Origin: Allopusillimonas soli
Lineage (GTDB): Bacteria > Pseudomonadota > Gammaproteobacteria > Burkholderiales > Burkholderiaceae_B
Direction of reading: 5' to 3'
Length of the DNA: 64,000 bases
NCBI RefSeq assembly: GCF_004153445.1
Contig: NZ_SDQC01000005.1
Location: 124,001 to 188,000, forward strand
This document shows positions 54,583 to 63,172 of the stretch, piece after piece. The position numbers were made by a program, and so were the translations under genes. Within the stretch, counting starts at the first letter, position 1, and the number at the start of each line of letters is the position of its first letter. The notes beneath the pieces are model-generated. The model searched no databases. It had not been told where the DNA came from and saw nothing but the letters and a program-made list of their open reading frames with translations.

Positions 54583-56103
54583 TTATTTTTCTGGCTTGAT
54601 TGCCACCCACTGGGATTGTCCGCTGCGAAACACCAGCAACGCCGCCTTGCTTGTCTTGCTGAGCCCCGCTACCACCTTGGCGTACTGCTCGGGGCTGGTG
54701 ATATCGACGTTGTTGACGGTGGCGATGATGTCGCCGGGTGCCAGACCCGCCTCAGCCGCCGGCCCGCGCGCCTCGACCACCTTCACGCCGCCCGAGATAT
54801 GCAGCTTGGCGGCGGTCGCGCCGTCCACGCCGGTCACCTTCAGCCCAAGCGCATCGGCCTGCGACACCTTGGGTGATTTGTCGGTCTGACTGGCGGCCTG
54901 CTCCTGCTCGGCGGAAGGCATTTCACCCACCTTGACGCTCAGCGACTTGGCCTTGCCCTTGCGCCATACCTCGAGATCGACCTTGGAGCCAGGCTTGGTG
55001 CTGCCCACGATGCGCGGCAGGTCCGTCATGTGGTTGATGTCCTTGCCGTCGAACTTGATGATGACATCGCCCGGGCGAACGCCGGCGTCGGCTGCCGGAC
55101 CGGAAGGATCGACCTTGCTGACCATGGCGCCCTTGTCGTCAGCCAGGCCTATGGCCTTGGCCACATCATCGGAAACGGGGCCGATCTGCACGCCAATGCG
55201 TCCGCGCGTGACCTTGCCGCTTTCCTTGAGCTGCTTGATCACATCCATGGCTTCGTCGATGGGAATGGCCAGGGATATGCCCATGAAGCCGCCGCTCTGA
55301 GAAATGATCTGCGAATTCACACCCACTACGCGCCCGGCCAGATCGATAAGCGGGCCGCCGGAATTACCCGGATTGACAGCCACGTCAGTCTGGATGAAAG
55401 GCAGATAGTCGCCCGTATCGCGGTTGATGGCGCTGACAATGCCCGACGTGACCGTGGAATCGAGGCCGAAGGGCGATCCGATGGCAAGCACCCACTGCCC
55501 TTTCTTCAAGGCGTCGGAGTCGCCGATCTGCAGCGGTGTCAGGCCGTGCGCGTCGATCTTGATCAGCGCGATGTCGGTGCGCTTGTCGGTGCCAATAACC
55601 TTGGCGGGATATTCCTTGCCGGACGTCAGTGTGACAAAAATGCCGTTGGAATCCGCAACCACATGGTTGTTGGTAATGATGTAGCCATCTTCCGAGATGA
55701 TGAACCCGGATCCAACTCCGCGGGGCACGGTGCGCTCTTCAGGCTGGCTGGATGAATCGTCGTTGCCGCCGCGGTCGCGCGGCGAAGGGCCGAAGCCCGG
55801 CGGCATGAAATCGGGCCCGAAAAACCAGCGGAACATATCGTAGGGATCGTTGCTGTTGGGGCCCATGCCGGGACGGCGCACAGGCACGGCCTCGGTGGTG
55901 CGAATGTTGACCACCGATCCTTCGGTTTCCGCGACGACCTTGGTGAAATCGGGCACACTCAACGTGGGCGCCGGTGCGCTCGCGCCGGCCTTGGGGGATT
56001 CGCTGGTAACAGCCCCCACTGCGGTGCACGCAACCAGCAGGCCCACGGAGGCGCTGGCGAGAAGCCGCTTGACTGACAGTTTTCCTATAGAAGCTTTGGG
56101 CAT
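54583..56103 (-). CDS. degP: Periplasmic serine protease DegP/MucD
   Basis: A 506-residue HtrA protease. The catalytic triad is His147 (ITNNHVVAD), Asp177 ([10 protein letters not shown]) and Ser248 (NPGNSGGPL), followed by two PDZ domains at about 290-380 and 420-500. The export signal contains LLVAC with Cys26, which satisfies a lipobox, so the protein may be lipid-anchored instead of freely soluble; that should be verified. It degrades misfolded envelope proteins and follows rseB, as MucD does in the sigma-E cluster. AAGGAG precedes the ATG. Confidence 0.95.
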   Translation of the reverse strand: MPKASIGKLSVKRLLASASVGLLVACTAVGAVTSESPKAGASAPAPTLSVPDFTKVVAETEGSVVNIRTTEAVPVRRPGMGPNSNDPYDMFRWFFGPDFMPPGFGPSPRDRGGNDDSSSQPEERTVPRGVGSGFIISEDGYIITNNHVVADSNGIFVTLTSGKEYPAKVIGTDKRTDIALIKIDAHGLTPLQIGDSDALKKGQWVLAIGSPFGLDSTVTSGIVSAINRDTGDYLPFIQTDVAVNPGNSGGPLIDLAGRVVGVNSQIISQSGGFMGISLAIPIDEAMDVIKQLKESGKVTRGRIGVQIGPVSDDVAKAIGLADDKGAMVSKVDPSGPAADAGVRPGDVIIKFDGKDINHMTDLPRIVGSTKPGSKVDLEVWRKGKAKSLSVKVGEMPSAEQEQAASQTDKSPKVSQADALGLKVTGVDGATAAKLHISGGVKVVEARGPAAEAGLAPGDIIATVNNVDITSPEQYAKVVAGLSKTSKAALLVFRSGQSQWVAIKPEK

Positions 56104-56127
56104 CTTGGAACTCCTTTACAAATATTT

Positions 56128-57174
56128 TTATTGATGCTTGGCCAACGGTACATACTGGGTGTGCTCGGCAATTTCACGTACGGTTTGCGCCGGGACCTCT
56201 CCCAGGGAAGTCAGCCAATGATTGCCTATCCGCGTCCGGAATATATTCATGGCCCCCGTGCTGACCGCCTCGTTGGCAAAGGGCGGATCCTTGTCCACCC
56301 GATGGGGTTCGATAAAAACTGAAATGGAAGCCAGACCGTCGGTCAGGACCAATTGGTTTACGCGACGGCTGGCTTTCTTGATGTTGCGCGAGACCTCCAG
56401 AACAGGCTCATAACCAGGCGGAAACGGGATTCGCCATCCCGATTTGGCCAGGTCGACAGGCGCCATGTCGGATTCGAATATTTTCCAGCCCTTGGTGTCC
56501 CAGCTGGGGGCCAGCCCTTCGGGCGCCACCTGCTTTCCTGTACGAAGCGAGGTGAAAGCGATCTGATCGACAACGCCATCCGGCCCAACCACCTGCGCCT
56601 TCAGAAGCAGATGCGTTTCGGTATCGGTACAGAGGCGATAGCCATATCGCTGCGCGTCCTTGGGAACAAGCTCCAGCAAGACGCATTCCCGGCCAGCGAT
56701 GCGGTGACCGCCCGATCCGGTGTGAATCTCGTAGAACTCGGGGATGCGTTTCCCGTTGCCGAGGATGAGCGCAGGGAAGCGATCGCCGCGGCGATGCTCC
56801 ATGATGACCAGCTTCTTGGCGGGGACCAGGCACTGGGTAACTTCGTTGTGGCGTATGAACTCTCTGGGCTCGCCGTCCAGCAGCTCGATGCGTTCGCGCT
56901 CCCCCGTGCCATCCACGATATGGACAATACGGGACGATTGCATGGCTGCGCCCTGCTGGTAGGTATAGGTGCCGGAATAATCGAGTTGGCGGGCGGCGTT
57001 CTGGACTTTTTGAAGCAGCGCCAGGCCCTGCGGGTCGTCCAAGGCTTCCGCGCTTGCCAGGGATGGGGCGCCTATCGCGCAGGCCGCCGCGAGCATTAAG
57101 GTGCCATAGGCACGCGCCATGTCGGGCCAATGCGGCCGCAAGCCAGTGGAATCAGTCATGCACACGCCTGCCAT
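56128..57174 (-). CDS. rseB: Sigma-E regulatory protein RseB/MucB
   Basis: A 348-residue periplasmic regulator that binds RseA and releases it when lipids or misfolded lipoproteins accumulate. After a signal sequence (AYGTLMLAAACAIGAPSLAS) come LLQKVQNAARQLDYSGTYTY, the typical lolA-like opening, and the C-terminal domain with GWRIPFPPGYEPV. The ATG at 57174 overlaps the rseA stop (TGATG). A later start (MARAYGTLML) would give a more regular signal peptide and cannot be excluded. Confidence 0.93.
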   Translation of the reverse strand: MAGVCMTDSTGLRPHWPDMARAYGTLMLAAACAIGAPSLASAEALDDPQGLALLQKVQNAARQLDYSGTYTYQQGAAMQSSRIVHIVDGTGERERIELLDGEPREFIRHNEVTQCLVPAKKLVIMEHRRGDRFPALILGNGKRIPEFYEIHTGSGGHRIAGRECVLLELVPKDAQRYGYRLCTDTETHLLLKAQVVGPDGVVDQIAFTSLRTGKQVAPEGLAPSWDTKGWKIFESDMAPVDLAKSGWRIPFPPGYEPVLEVSRNIKKASRRVNQLVLTDGLASISVFIEPHRVDKDPPFANEAVSTGAMNIFRTRIGNHWLTSLGEVPAQTVREIAEHTQYVPLAKHQ

Positions 57175-57668
57175 CAACGTCCCACCTCGAAGGATGCGCG
57201 ACGAATGGGGCTTGCGCCAACCACTTCGCGATGCGCCTCCAGATAGTCGCCCAAACCAGGGTCTTCGGAGGCGCTGGCCATGACCTGCACCTGCCGGGAC
57301 GGATTTTCGTCGGAAAAATAGGGAAGCGCCACCCAGACCACGGTCGCCACGGCCGCAGCCACCGCCAGCCCTGACAGGCCCGCGCGCAGCGCGCCATGGC
57401 GCAGCGCACGTGGCGCAACGACATGCGGCTCGGCATCGATGGCCTTGGACACGCGGGCGTAGAAGAAATCGCTGGGCCTGACCGCGAGGTCGGGGTTGCG
57501 CAGGGTATCGCCGATAAGATGGTAGGTATCCCATACCTGCCGGCCATAAGGGCTGTCGAGATCCTCCGGGCGGATTTCACCCTCGCCGTCTATCCATGAC
57601 GATACCGAAGCTTCCCAGGAGGCCTGCTCGGTGTCGGCTTCGTGTTTTGACTGATGGGCGACTTGCAT
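57174..57668 (-). CDS. rseA: Anti-sigma-E factor RseA/MucA
   Basis: A 164-residue single-pass membrane anti-sigma factor. The cytosolic domain ASWEASVSSWIDGEGEIRPE and YHLIGDTLRNPDL binds RpoE. One helix (about 98-120, AGLSGLAVAAAVATVVWVAL) spans the membrane, and the short periplasmic tail would be the site of regulated proteolysis. The ATG at 57668 has GGAG upstream; an upstream in-frame start would add 11 residues. It lies directly after rpoE. Confidence 0.92.
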   Translation of the reverse strand: MQVAHQSKHEADTEQASWEASVSSWIDGEGEIRPEDLDSPYGRQVWDTYHLIGDTLRNPDLAVRPSDFFYARVSKAIDAEPHVVAPRALRHGALRAGLSGLAVAAAVATVVWVALPYFSDENPSRQVQVMASASEDPGLGDYLEAHREVVGASPIRRASFEVGR

Positions 57669-57678
57669 AGGTAGCTCC

Positions 57679-58278
57679 TTACCAGCGGCGCTCGGATTCA
57701 TTGCCCAGCACAGGCCTCAGCTGCGCCGCGATCGCCTCGCGCGCACGGAAGATGCGTGAACGCACGGTACCGATGGGGCACCCCATGCTTTGTGCAATGT
57801 CTTCGTAGCTCATACCTTCAATCTCTCGCAACACGATAGCAGTTCGTAATTCGTCGGGCAGCGCATTCATGGCCGCATTGACCGTTTCGACGATCTCGCG
57901 GCTGGCTACCATGGATTCCGGCGTGCTATTGTCTGTTAGGTTGTCAATCTGGCTAAAAGTTTCACCGTCTTCGTTTTCCATCGTATTCAGCGTGGCGGGA
58001 CGGCGCGCGCGAGCCGCCTGCCAGTTGCGCGCGGTATTGATGGCAATGCGATAAAGCCAGGTGTAGAACGCACTGTCGCCCCTGAATTGCGGCAGGGCGC
58101 GGTAAGCCTTTATGAAAGCGTCCTGGGCCACGTCTTCTATTTCGGCTGGATCGCGAATAAGACGGGACAGCAGGCGCATGATTTTGCGCTGATATTTCAG
58201 AACCAGGAGATCGAAGGCGCGCTTGTCTCCGCGCTGTACGCGGGCAACCAGTTCTGCGTCGACATCCCGTTCACTCAT
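57679..58278 (-). CDS. rpoE: Extracytoplasmic function sigma factor RpoE/AlgU
   Basis: A 199-residue ECF sigma factor of the envelope stress response. Region 2 includes LVLKYQRKIMRLLSRLIRD and DVAQDAFIKAYRALPQFRG, and region 4 includes GMSYEDIAQSMGCPIGTVRS. It is followed by rseA, rseB and degP, its usual regulators and target. The ATG overlaps the stop of the upstream small gene (ATGA). I found no clear GGAACTT/TCTGA sigma-E promoter in the short upstream regions; it may lie within fabF. Confidence 0.97.
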   Translation of the reverse strand: MSERDVDAELVARVQRGDKRAFDLLVLKYQRKIMRLLSRLIRDPAEIEDVAQDAFIKAYRALPQFRGDSAFYTWLYRIAINTARNWQAARARRPATLNTMENEDGETFSQIDNLTDNSTPESMVASREIVETVNAAMNALPDELRTAIVLREIEGMSYEDIAQSMGCPIGTVRSRIFRAREAIAAQLRPVLGNESERRW

Positions 58279-58613
58279 TGTGTTTCCTTGGTGACGGCCC
58301 GCATGGACAGGCTGGCCTGCCGGGCGAGCTGCCGGTGCAATGCGCGCCAAGCGCTGTCTGACAGGGCTGGCCGCCACAACGCCACATCGACGAGCTTGCG
58401 CTCGGCAGCGGTAGCGCTAAAACGCAAGACCGTCCATGCACCGCATGGCCAGGCACGTTCAAGGCACAGGGCCTCGCCCGGGCCTGGATCAAGCCGCCAG
58501 CAACCGTCAGGCTGCAGCGTCACTATACCCGCAAATGGGCGCGGCCTGGTCCCGAGCAGGCCAAGCATGGCGAGACGGCGCAAAGGCCGAACCCGCCACT
58601 GCATGGAGAGCAT
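58275..58613 (-). CDS. Small protein upstream of rpoE, weakly YgfX-like
   Basis: A 112-residue protein without a membrane helix. Its core (GCWRLDPGPGEALCLERAWP then VDVALWRPALSDSAWRALHR) resembles the C-terminal cytosolic part of YgfX/CptA proteins, where G-W-L and DS-x-W-R-x-L-R recur, but the two N-terminal membrane helices of that family are absent. The similarity is faint and function is unknown. The ATG at 58613 has GGAG 6 nt upstream. It starts 13 nt after fabF and overlaps rpoE by ATGA, so it may couple rpoE translation to the fab operon. Confidence 0.7.
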   Translation of the reverse strand: MLSMQWRVRPLRRLAMLGLLGTRPRPFAGIVTLQPDGCWRLDPGPGEALCLERAWPCGAWTVLRFSATAAERKLVDVALWRPALSDSAWRALHRQLARQASLSMRAVTKETQ

Positions 58614-58626
58614 GTGCGTCTCCAGC

Positions 58627-59856
58627 CTACAGCCTCCGGACAACCATGGAGCCGTTTGTGCCGCCAAAGCCGAAGGAGTTGGACAAGGCAACGTCGATCT
58701 TCATGTCACGCGCCTCGTTGGCGCAGAAATCGAGATCGCACTCGGGATCCTGATTGAAGATGTTGATAGTGGGCGGAGAAACCTGTTTGTACACCGCCAT
58801 CGTGGTGAACACCGCTTCTATGCCGCCGGCGGCCCCCAGCAGGTGGCCGGTCATGGATTTGGTGGAGTTGACCACGAGCTTGCGAGCATGATCGCCAAAT
58901 GCCAGCTTGAGCGCATCGGATTCGTTTTTGTCGCCCAGGGGCGTGGACGTACCATGCGCGTTGACATAGTCGATCTCGTCCGGGTTGATGCTGCCGCTGC
59001 GCAAGGCGTTGACCATACCGCGGCGCGGGCCGTCTTTGTCGGGCGAGGTGATGTGGTGCGCATCGGAACTCATGCCGTAGCCCACCAGCTCGCCATAGAT
59101 GCGGGCGCCGCGCTTGCGGGCATGCTCGTACTCTTCCAGCACCAGGGCGCCTGCCCCTTCACCAAGCACGAAGCCATCGCGATCACGATCCCAGGGACGG
59201 GACGCGGTCTGTGGATCGTCGTTGCGGGTGGACAGCGCGCGCATGGCCGCGAACCCCCCGATGCCCAGCGGAGACACGGTGGACTCGGCGCCGCCGGCAA
59301 TCATGACATCGGCATCGCCATATTCGATCAGGCGACCTGCATCGCCTATGGAATGCAGGCCCGTCGTGCATGCCGACACAACCGCGTAGCTCGGCCCCTT
59401 CAGGCCAAGCAGGATGGACAACTGGCCCGACACCAGATTGATGAGCGAGCCCGGCACAAAGAATGGCGATATACGACGCGCGCCCCGCGCCAGATACTCC
59501 GACTGGGTATCCTCGATGCGAGGCAGCCCGCCTATGCCAGACCCCAGTATGACGCCGTAGCGGTCGGCTTGGTCTTCGGCAATCTCGATGCCGGCATCGC
59601 GCCACGCCTGCAATCCCGCGGCCACGCCATAATGGATGAACGTATCCATCTGCTTGGCTTCCTTGGCGGAAATATACTGCGTTACGTCGAACCCCTTGAC
59701 CTCACCCGCAATGCGCGCGCTCAGCGCAGACGCGTCGAAGCGCGTGATGGTGCCGATGCCAGAGCGTCCGTTGACGATATTGTCCCAAGCGCTGTCCAGA
59801 TCGTTGCCGACAGGTGACACGATGCCCAGGCCGGTAATGACGACACGTCGTTTCAC
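58627..59856 (-). CDS. fabF: 3-oxoacyl-ACP synthase II
   Basis: A 409-residue elongating ketoacyl-ACP synthase. The nucleophile is Cys163 (SACTTGLHSIG). The catalytic histidines are in NAHGTSTPLGDKNE and MTGHLLGAAGGIEA. It opens with MKRRVVITGLGIVSPVGND; the start is GTG at 59856, with AGGAG 6 nt upstream. FabF extends unsaturated and long chains and governs the temperature response. It follows acpP. Confidence 0.97.
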   Translation of the reverse strand: MKRRVVITGLGIVSPVGNDLDSAWDNIVNGRSGIGTITRFDASALSARIAGEVKGFDVTQYISAKEAKQMDTFIHYGVAAGLQAWRDAGIEIAEDQADRYGVILGSGIGGLPRIEDTQSEYLARGARRISPFFVPGSLINLVSGQLSILLGLKGPSYAVVSACTTGLHSIGDAGRLIEYGDADVMIAGGAESTVSPLGIGGFAAMRALSTRNDDPQTASRPWDRDRDGFVLGEGAGALVLEEYEHARKRGARIYGELVGYGMSSDAHHITSPDKDGPRRGMVNALRSGSINPDEIDYVNAHGTSTPLGDKNESDALKLAFGDHARKLVVNSTKSMTGHLLGAAGGIEAVFTTMAVYKQVSPPTINIFNQDPECDLDFCANEARDMKIDVALSNSFGFGGTNGSMVVRRL

Positions 59857-59872
59857 GGATGACTCCTGAATT

Positions 59873-59900
59873 AAAAAAGCGGCTCTGAGTGGATAGCCAC
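59873..59900 (-). terminator. Weak terminator-like hairpin between acpP and fabF
   Basis: On the minus strand GGCT (59898-59895) can pair with AGCC (59884-59881), followed by GC and six T (59878-59873). The stem is short, so partial termination is more likely than complete. That would keep acpP mRNA in excess over fabF, a ratio often needed for carrier protein. Confidence 0.35.
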
Positions 59901-59969
59901 GCATCCCGGCAGGCGACTGCGCCCCGCGCGGGAATACGGAACTACCCCCTTGGAAACCGCTTCGGGATG

Positions 59970-59991
59970 GCGCTGCGGTATACCGCGGCGC
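59970..59991. repeat. Near-palindrome between acpP and fabF
   Basis: GCGCTGCGGT-AT-ACCGCGGCGC pairs 9 of 10 positions. It begins 15 nt after the acpP stop and, together with the adjacent weak terminator, may protect the acpP 3' end. No T tract follows directly. Confidence 0.45.
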
Positions 59992-60006
59992 TTCCAGTGA
60001 ATTTTA

Positions 60007-60246
60007 TTACTGCTTGCTGTGCGAGGTGATGTAATCAACCGCCTGCTGAACCGTCGTGATTTTTTCGGCCTCTTCGTCCGGAATTTCCGTTTCGAATTCG
60101 TCTTCGAGTGCCATCACGAGCTCGACCATATCGAGCGAATCGGCACCGAGGTCGTCAAGAAAAGAAGATTCGTTCTTGATCTCGGCTTCGTTGACGCCAA
60201 GTTGTTCAGCGACGATCTTCTTGACGCGCTGTTCGATGCTTTCCAT
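60007..60246 (-). CDS. acpP: Acyl carrier protein
   Basis: A 79-residue acidic four-helix carrier. Ser37 in [10 protein letters not shown] takes the phosphopantetheine arm. GGAG precedes the ATG at 60246, and a consensus -10 lies 32 nt upstream. It sits between fabG and fabF as usual. The carrier shuttles all intermediates of fatty-acid and lipid A synthesis and is among the most abundant small proteins. Confidence 0.98.
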   Translation of the reverse strand: MESIEQRVKKIVAEQLGVNEAEIKNESSFLDDLGADSLDMVELVMALEDEFETEIPDEEAEKITTVQQAVDYITSHSKQ

Positions 60247-60277
60247 GCAGATCTCCAAGTTGGGAAAATTCCCGCGA

Positions 60278-60283
60278 ATTATA
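60278..60283 (-). promoter_or_regulatory. Putative acpP -10 element
   Basis: TATAAT, a perfect sigma-70 -10, lies 32 nt upstream of the acpP ATG. The 17-nt position upstream holds a poor -35 (CACCAC). A second overlapping pair, TTGTCA-17-TTTAAC, is also possible. It supports a strong internal promoter for acpP. Confidence 0.55.
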
Positions 60284-60378
60284 GCCAAACGTTAAAGTGA
60301 GTGGTGCTGGCCTTGACAAAAAACGGTGCTGCCTGCCTGGGAACCCCTGCGCCGATGCGCGGGATCAGCCCGGGCGCA

Positions 60379-60418
60379 ATACCTCTGGGCTGAACAGATT
60401 TTACCCCAGTATAGGTAT
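60379..60418 (-). repeat. Inverted repeat downstream of fabG
   Basis: On the minus strand ATACCT-ATA-CTGGG pairs with CCCAG-AGGTAT as an 11-bp stem with a 3-nt bulge and a 15-nt loop. It begins 14 nt after the fabG stop. No T tract follows, so it is more likely an mRNA-stabilising or processing hairpin that separates fabG from acpP. Confidence 0.5.
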
Positions 60419-60431
60419 CTGTTCGGATTTG

Positions 60432-61169
60432 CTACATATACATGCCGCCATTGACGTGCAGTGTCGTGCCCGTGATGTAGGCGGCCCTGGGGCCGGCCAG
60501 GAAGGCTACGGCGGCGGCCACGTCATCGACGTCGCCCAGCCTGCCCAGTGGGATCCGGGCCAGAATGGCATCCGCCTGCTCGGCACTCAAGGCGCGTGTC
60601 ATGTCGGTATCGATGAAGCCGGGCGCTACGCAGTTCACGGTTATGCCGCGGCTGCCGAGTTCGCTGGCCAGAGCGCGCGACAAGCCCGCGACACCCGCCT
60701 TGGCGGCCGCGTAATTGGCCTGCCCAGGGTTGCCGATGGAGCCGATGACCGAGGTGATATTGATGATGCGGCCCGCCCGCGCCTTCATCATGGCCCGGGT
60801 GACGCCCCGCGCAAGACGGAAAACGGCGGTCAGGTTGGTGTCGAGCACCGCCTGCCAGTCGTCGTCCTTGAGACGCATGGCGAGATTGTCGCGCGTGATG
60901 CCGGCATTATTGACCAGAATGTGCGGCGCGCCGTCCTTGGCCAGCTCAGCCACCAGCGCGTCGCAGGCCTGAACATCGGTAACATCGAGCACCGCACCGC
61001 GACCGCCGCTGGCGGCGAGCGCCTCGCTGATGGCCTCGGCGCCCGCGGGCGAGGTTGCGGTTCCCACGACCGTGGCGCCCTGCCCGGCCAGTTCGCGTGC
61101 AACCGCCTTGCCTATGCCGCGCGTAGCACCCGTTACCAGGGCAATTCTGCCTTCCAGCGGTTTATCCAT
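60432..61169 (-). CDS. fabG: 3-oxoacyl-ACP reductase
   Basis: A 245-residue short-chain dehydrogenase. The cofactor loop is TGATRGIG (13-20), with NNAG near 87-90. The catalytic triad is Ser140, Tyr153 and Lys157 (NITSVIGS, QANYAAAKAG). It reduces 3-oxoacyl-ACP with NADPH. It ends INGGMYM-like (HVNGGMYM), typical for FabG. It overlaps fabD by 8 nt. Confidence 0.97.
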   Translation of the reverse strand: MDKPLEGRIALVTGATRGIGKAVARELAGQGATVVGTATSPAGAEAISEALAASGGRGAVLDVTDVQACDALVAELAKDGAPHILVNNAGITRDNLAMRLKDDDWQAVLDTNLTAVFRLARGVTRAMMKARAGRIINITSVIGSIGNPGQANYAAAKAGVAGLSRALASELGSRGITVNCVAPGFIDTDMTRALSAEQADAILARIPLGRLGDVDDVAAAVAFLAGPRAAYITGTTLHVNGGMYM

Positions 61170-62106
61170 TGCGCTGCTCCTTCAGTACGTCCAGCGTGGC
61201 GGCCAGGGAGGCCGGATCCGTCATGGACAGCCCCACCAGGTCGCGATCTATGCGTTTTACCAGACCCGCCAGCACCTTGCCGGGGCCGCATTCGACAATA
61301 TGGGTGACGCCTTGCGCCTTCATGGCCTGGATGGTCTCCACCCAGCGTACGGGATGCCAGGCCTGGCGCACCAGCGCGTCCTTGATGGCTGCCGGCTCGG
61401 TGGGCGCAGCCACGTCGACATTGTTGATCACCGGCAAGGCGGGCGCCTGGACAGGCGTTTCCGCCAAGGCCCCGGCAAGTACCGATGCGGCCGGCTCGAG
61501 CAGGCTGGAATGAAAAGGCGCCGACACTGGCAACACCAGGGCGCGCTTGGCGCCTTCCTCGCGCGCCAGCGCACAGGCACGCTCGACGGCCGCCTTGTGG
61601 CCGGCGATGACAACCTGAGACGGCGCATTGAAGTTGACTGCTTCGACGACCTCGTCGCCAGCGGCGCGGGCGCAGACGTCCCTGACCTGCTCGTCGGCCA
61701 GACCAAGGACTGCCGCCATCCCGCCCGTGCCGACGGGCACCGCCGCCTGCATGGCGTCTGCACGGATCCGCACCAGCCGTACTGCGTCGCCCAACGTCAA
61801 GGCACCTGCGGCCACCAGGGCGGAGTATTCCCCCAGGCTGTGTCCGGCGGCAATGGCGGGCGGCAGGCCACCCGCCGCCAGCCACGCCTGGTAGATCGCC
61901 ACGGCTGCGGCCAGCATGGCCGGCTGCGTGTTGGTGGTGAGATTGAGTGCCTCGGCCGGGCCTTCGGCAATGAGCGCGCCAAGATCCTGCCCGAGGGATG
62001 CCGATGCCTGGCCGACGACGCCGGCGACGGTGTCGTTGTCTCGCCATGCATCAAGCATGCCAACGGATTGCGAACCCTGACCAGGGAAGACAAAAGCGAT
62101 TTTCAT
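61162..62106 (-). CDS. fabD: Malonyl-CoA-ACP transacylase
   Basis: A 314-residue acyltransferase that loads malonyl groups on ACP. The opening AFVFPGQGSQSVGML, the nucleophile Ser90 in GHSLGEYSAL and the later PVSAPFHSSLL histidine are intact. The ATG at 62106 is the family start, but the Shine-Dalgarno is poor. It lies 71 nt after fabH in the plsX-fabH-fabD-fabG order. Confidence 0.97.
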   Translation of the reverse strand: MKIAFVFPGQGSQSVGMLDAWRDNDTVAGVVGQASASLGQDLGALIAEGPAEALNLTTNTQPAMLAAAVAIYQAWLAAGGLPPAIAAGHSLGEYSALVAAGALTLGDAVRLVRIRADAMQAAVPVGTGGMAAVLGLADEQVRDVCARAAGDEVVEAVNFNAPSQVVIAGHKAAVERACALAREEGAKRALVLPVSAPFHSSLLEPAASVLAGALAETPVQAPALPVINNVDVAAPTEPAAIKDALVRQAWHPVRWVETIQAMKAQGVTHIVECGPGKVLAGLVKRIDRDLVGLSMTDPASLAATLDVLKEQRNG

Positions 62107-62177
62107 GGTGCAAACAGGCAAAGATGAGGTTGAGGAATCGCGGACTGAATCAGCCCGAACGAGCAGACGCAAGCCGC

Positions 62178-63152
62178 CTACATGCGGGCCAGCACAGACC
62201 CCCATGTGAAGCCACCGCCAACGCCTTGCATGAGGACAAGGTCGCCCTGTCGGATGCGCCCATCGCGCCGGGCAACATCCAGCGCAAGCGGAACGCTGGC
62301 CGCCGAGGTATTGGCATGTTTGTCGACTGTGATCACGACCTTGTCATCGCTCACGCCAAGGCGCCGGCCAAGAAAATTGATGATGCGCACATTGGCTTGG
62401 TGCGGCACCAGCCAATCGATGCGCTCGAATGAGATGCCGGCCTCCTCGCAGACCTGATGAGCCGATTGAGTCAGCGACGTGACGGCCAGCTTGAAGACGG
62501 CCTGACCGTCCATGCGCAGGAAGGGATCCCCAACGACCTCGCCGTGGGAAACATTGCCTGCCGCGCAAAGTATTTTCATTTGACTGCCATCCGCATCCAG
62601 ACGTGCGCCAAGTATGCCGGGTTCCTGGGAAGCGCGCAGCACCACCGCGCCGGCGCCGTCGCCAAACAGAACACAGGTGCTGCGATCGTTCCAGTCGAGA
62701 ATGCTGGAGAAGACTTCCGCGCCGATGACCAACGCGCATTGGGCCCGGCCAGCCTGGACAAAGGCGTCGGCCGTGGCAAGTGCATAGACGAAACCGCTGC
62801 AGACCGCCTGCACGTCAAAGGCCGCGCCGCCTTTGATGCCCAGGCCCGCCTGTACCAGGCAAGCGGTGCTGGGAAATACGAAATCGGGCGTCGAGGTGGC
62901 AACGATGATGAGATCGACATCGGAGGCGGCCACGCCCGCGTCTTCAAGCGCTCGCCTGGAGGCTTCGATGGCCAGCTGGCTGGTGCTGACGCCTGGATCG
63001 GCGATATGCCGCTGCCGGATACCCGTGCGCTCGACAATCCAGGTGTCGGACGTTTCGATCTGCCGCGTCGCAAGTTCGGCAGCCAGTTCGTCGTTGCTTA
63101 CAACCCGCGGGGGCAAATAGCCGCCGGACCCGATAATCTTCGCATAAGGCAT
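62178..63152 (-). CDS. fabH: 3-oxoacyl-ACP synthase III
   Basis: A 324-residue initiating ketoacyl synthase that condenses acetyl-CoA with malonyl-ACP. Catalytic residues are Cys118 ([11 protein letters not shown]), the His in [11 protein letters not shown] near 250 and the Asn in [15 protein letters not shown] near 280. The N-terminus [16 protein letters not shown] is standard. It starts 20 nt after plsX. Confidence 0.97.
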   Translation of the reverse strand: MPYAKIIGSGGYLPPRVVSNDELAAELATRQIETSDTWIVERTGIRQRHIADPGVSTSQLAIEASRRALEDAGVAASDVDLIIVATSTPDFVFPSTACLVQAGLGIKGGAAFDVQAVCSGFVYALATADAFVQAGRAQCALVIGAEVFSSILDWNDRSTCVLFGDGAGAVVLRASQEPGILGARLDADGSQMKILCAAGNVSHGEVVGDPFLRMDGQAVFKLAVTSLTQSAHQVCEEAGISFERIDWLVPHQANVRIINFLGRRLGVSDDKVVITVDKHANTSAASVPLALDVARRDGRIRQGDLVLMQGVGGGFTWGSVLARM

Positions 63153-63172
63153 GATGATGTCCGAATACCTGT

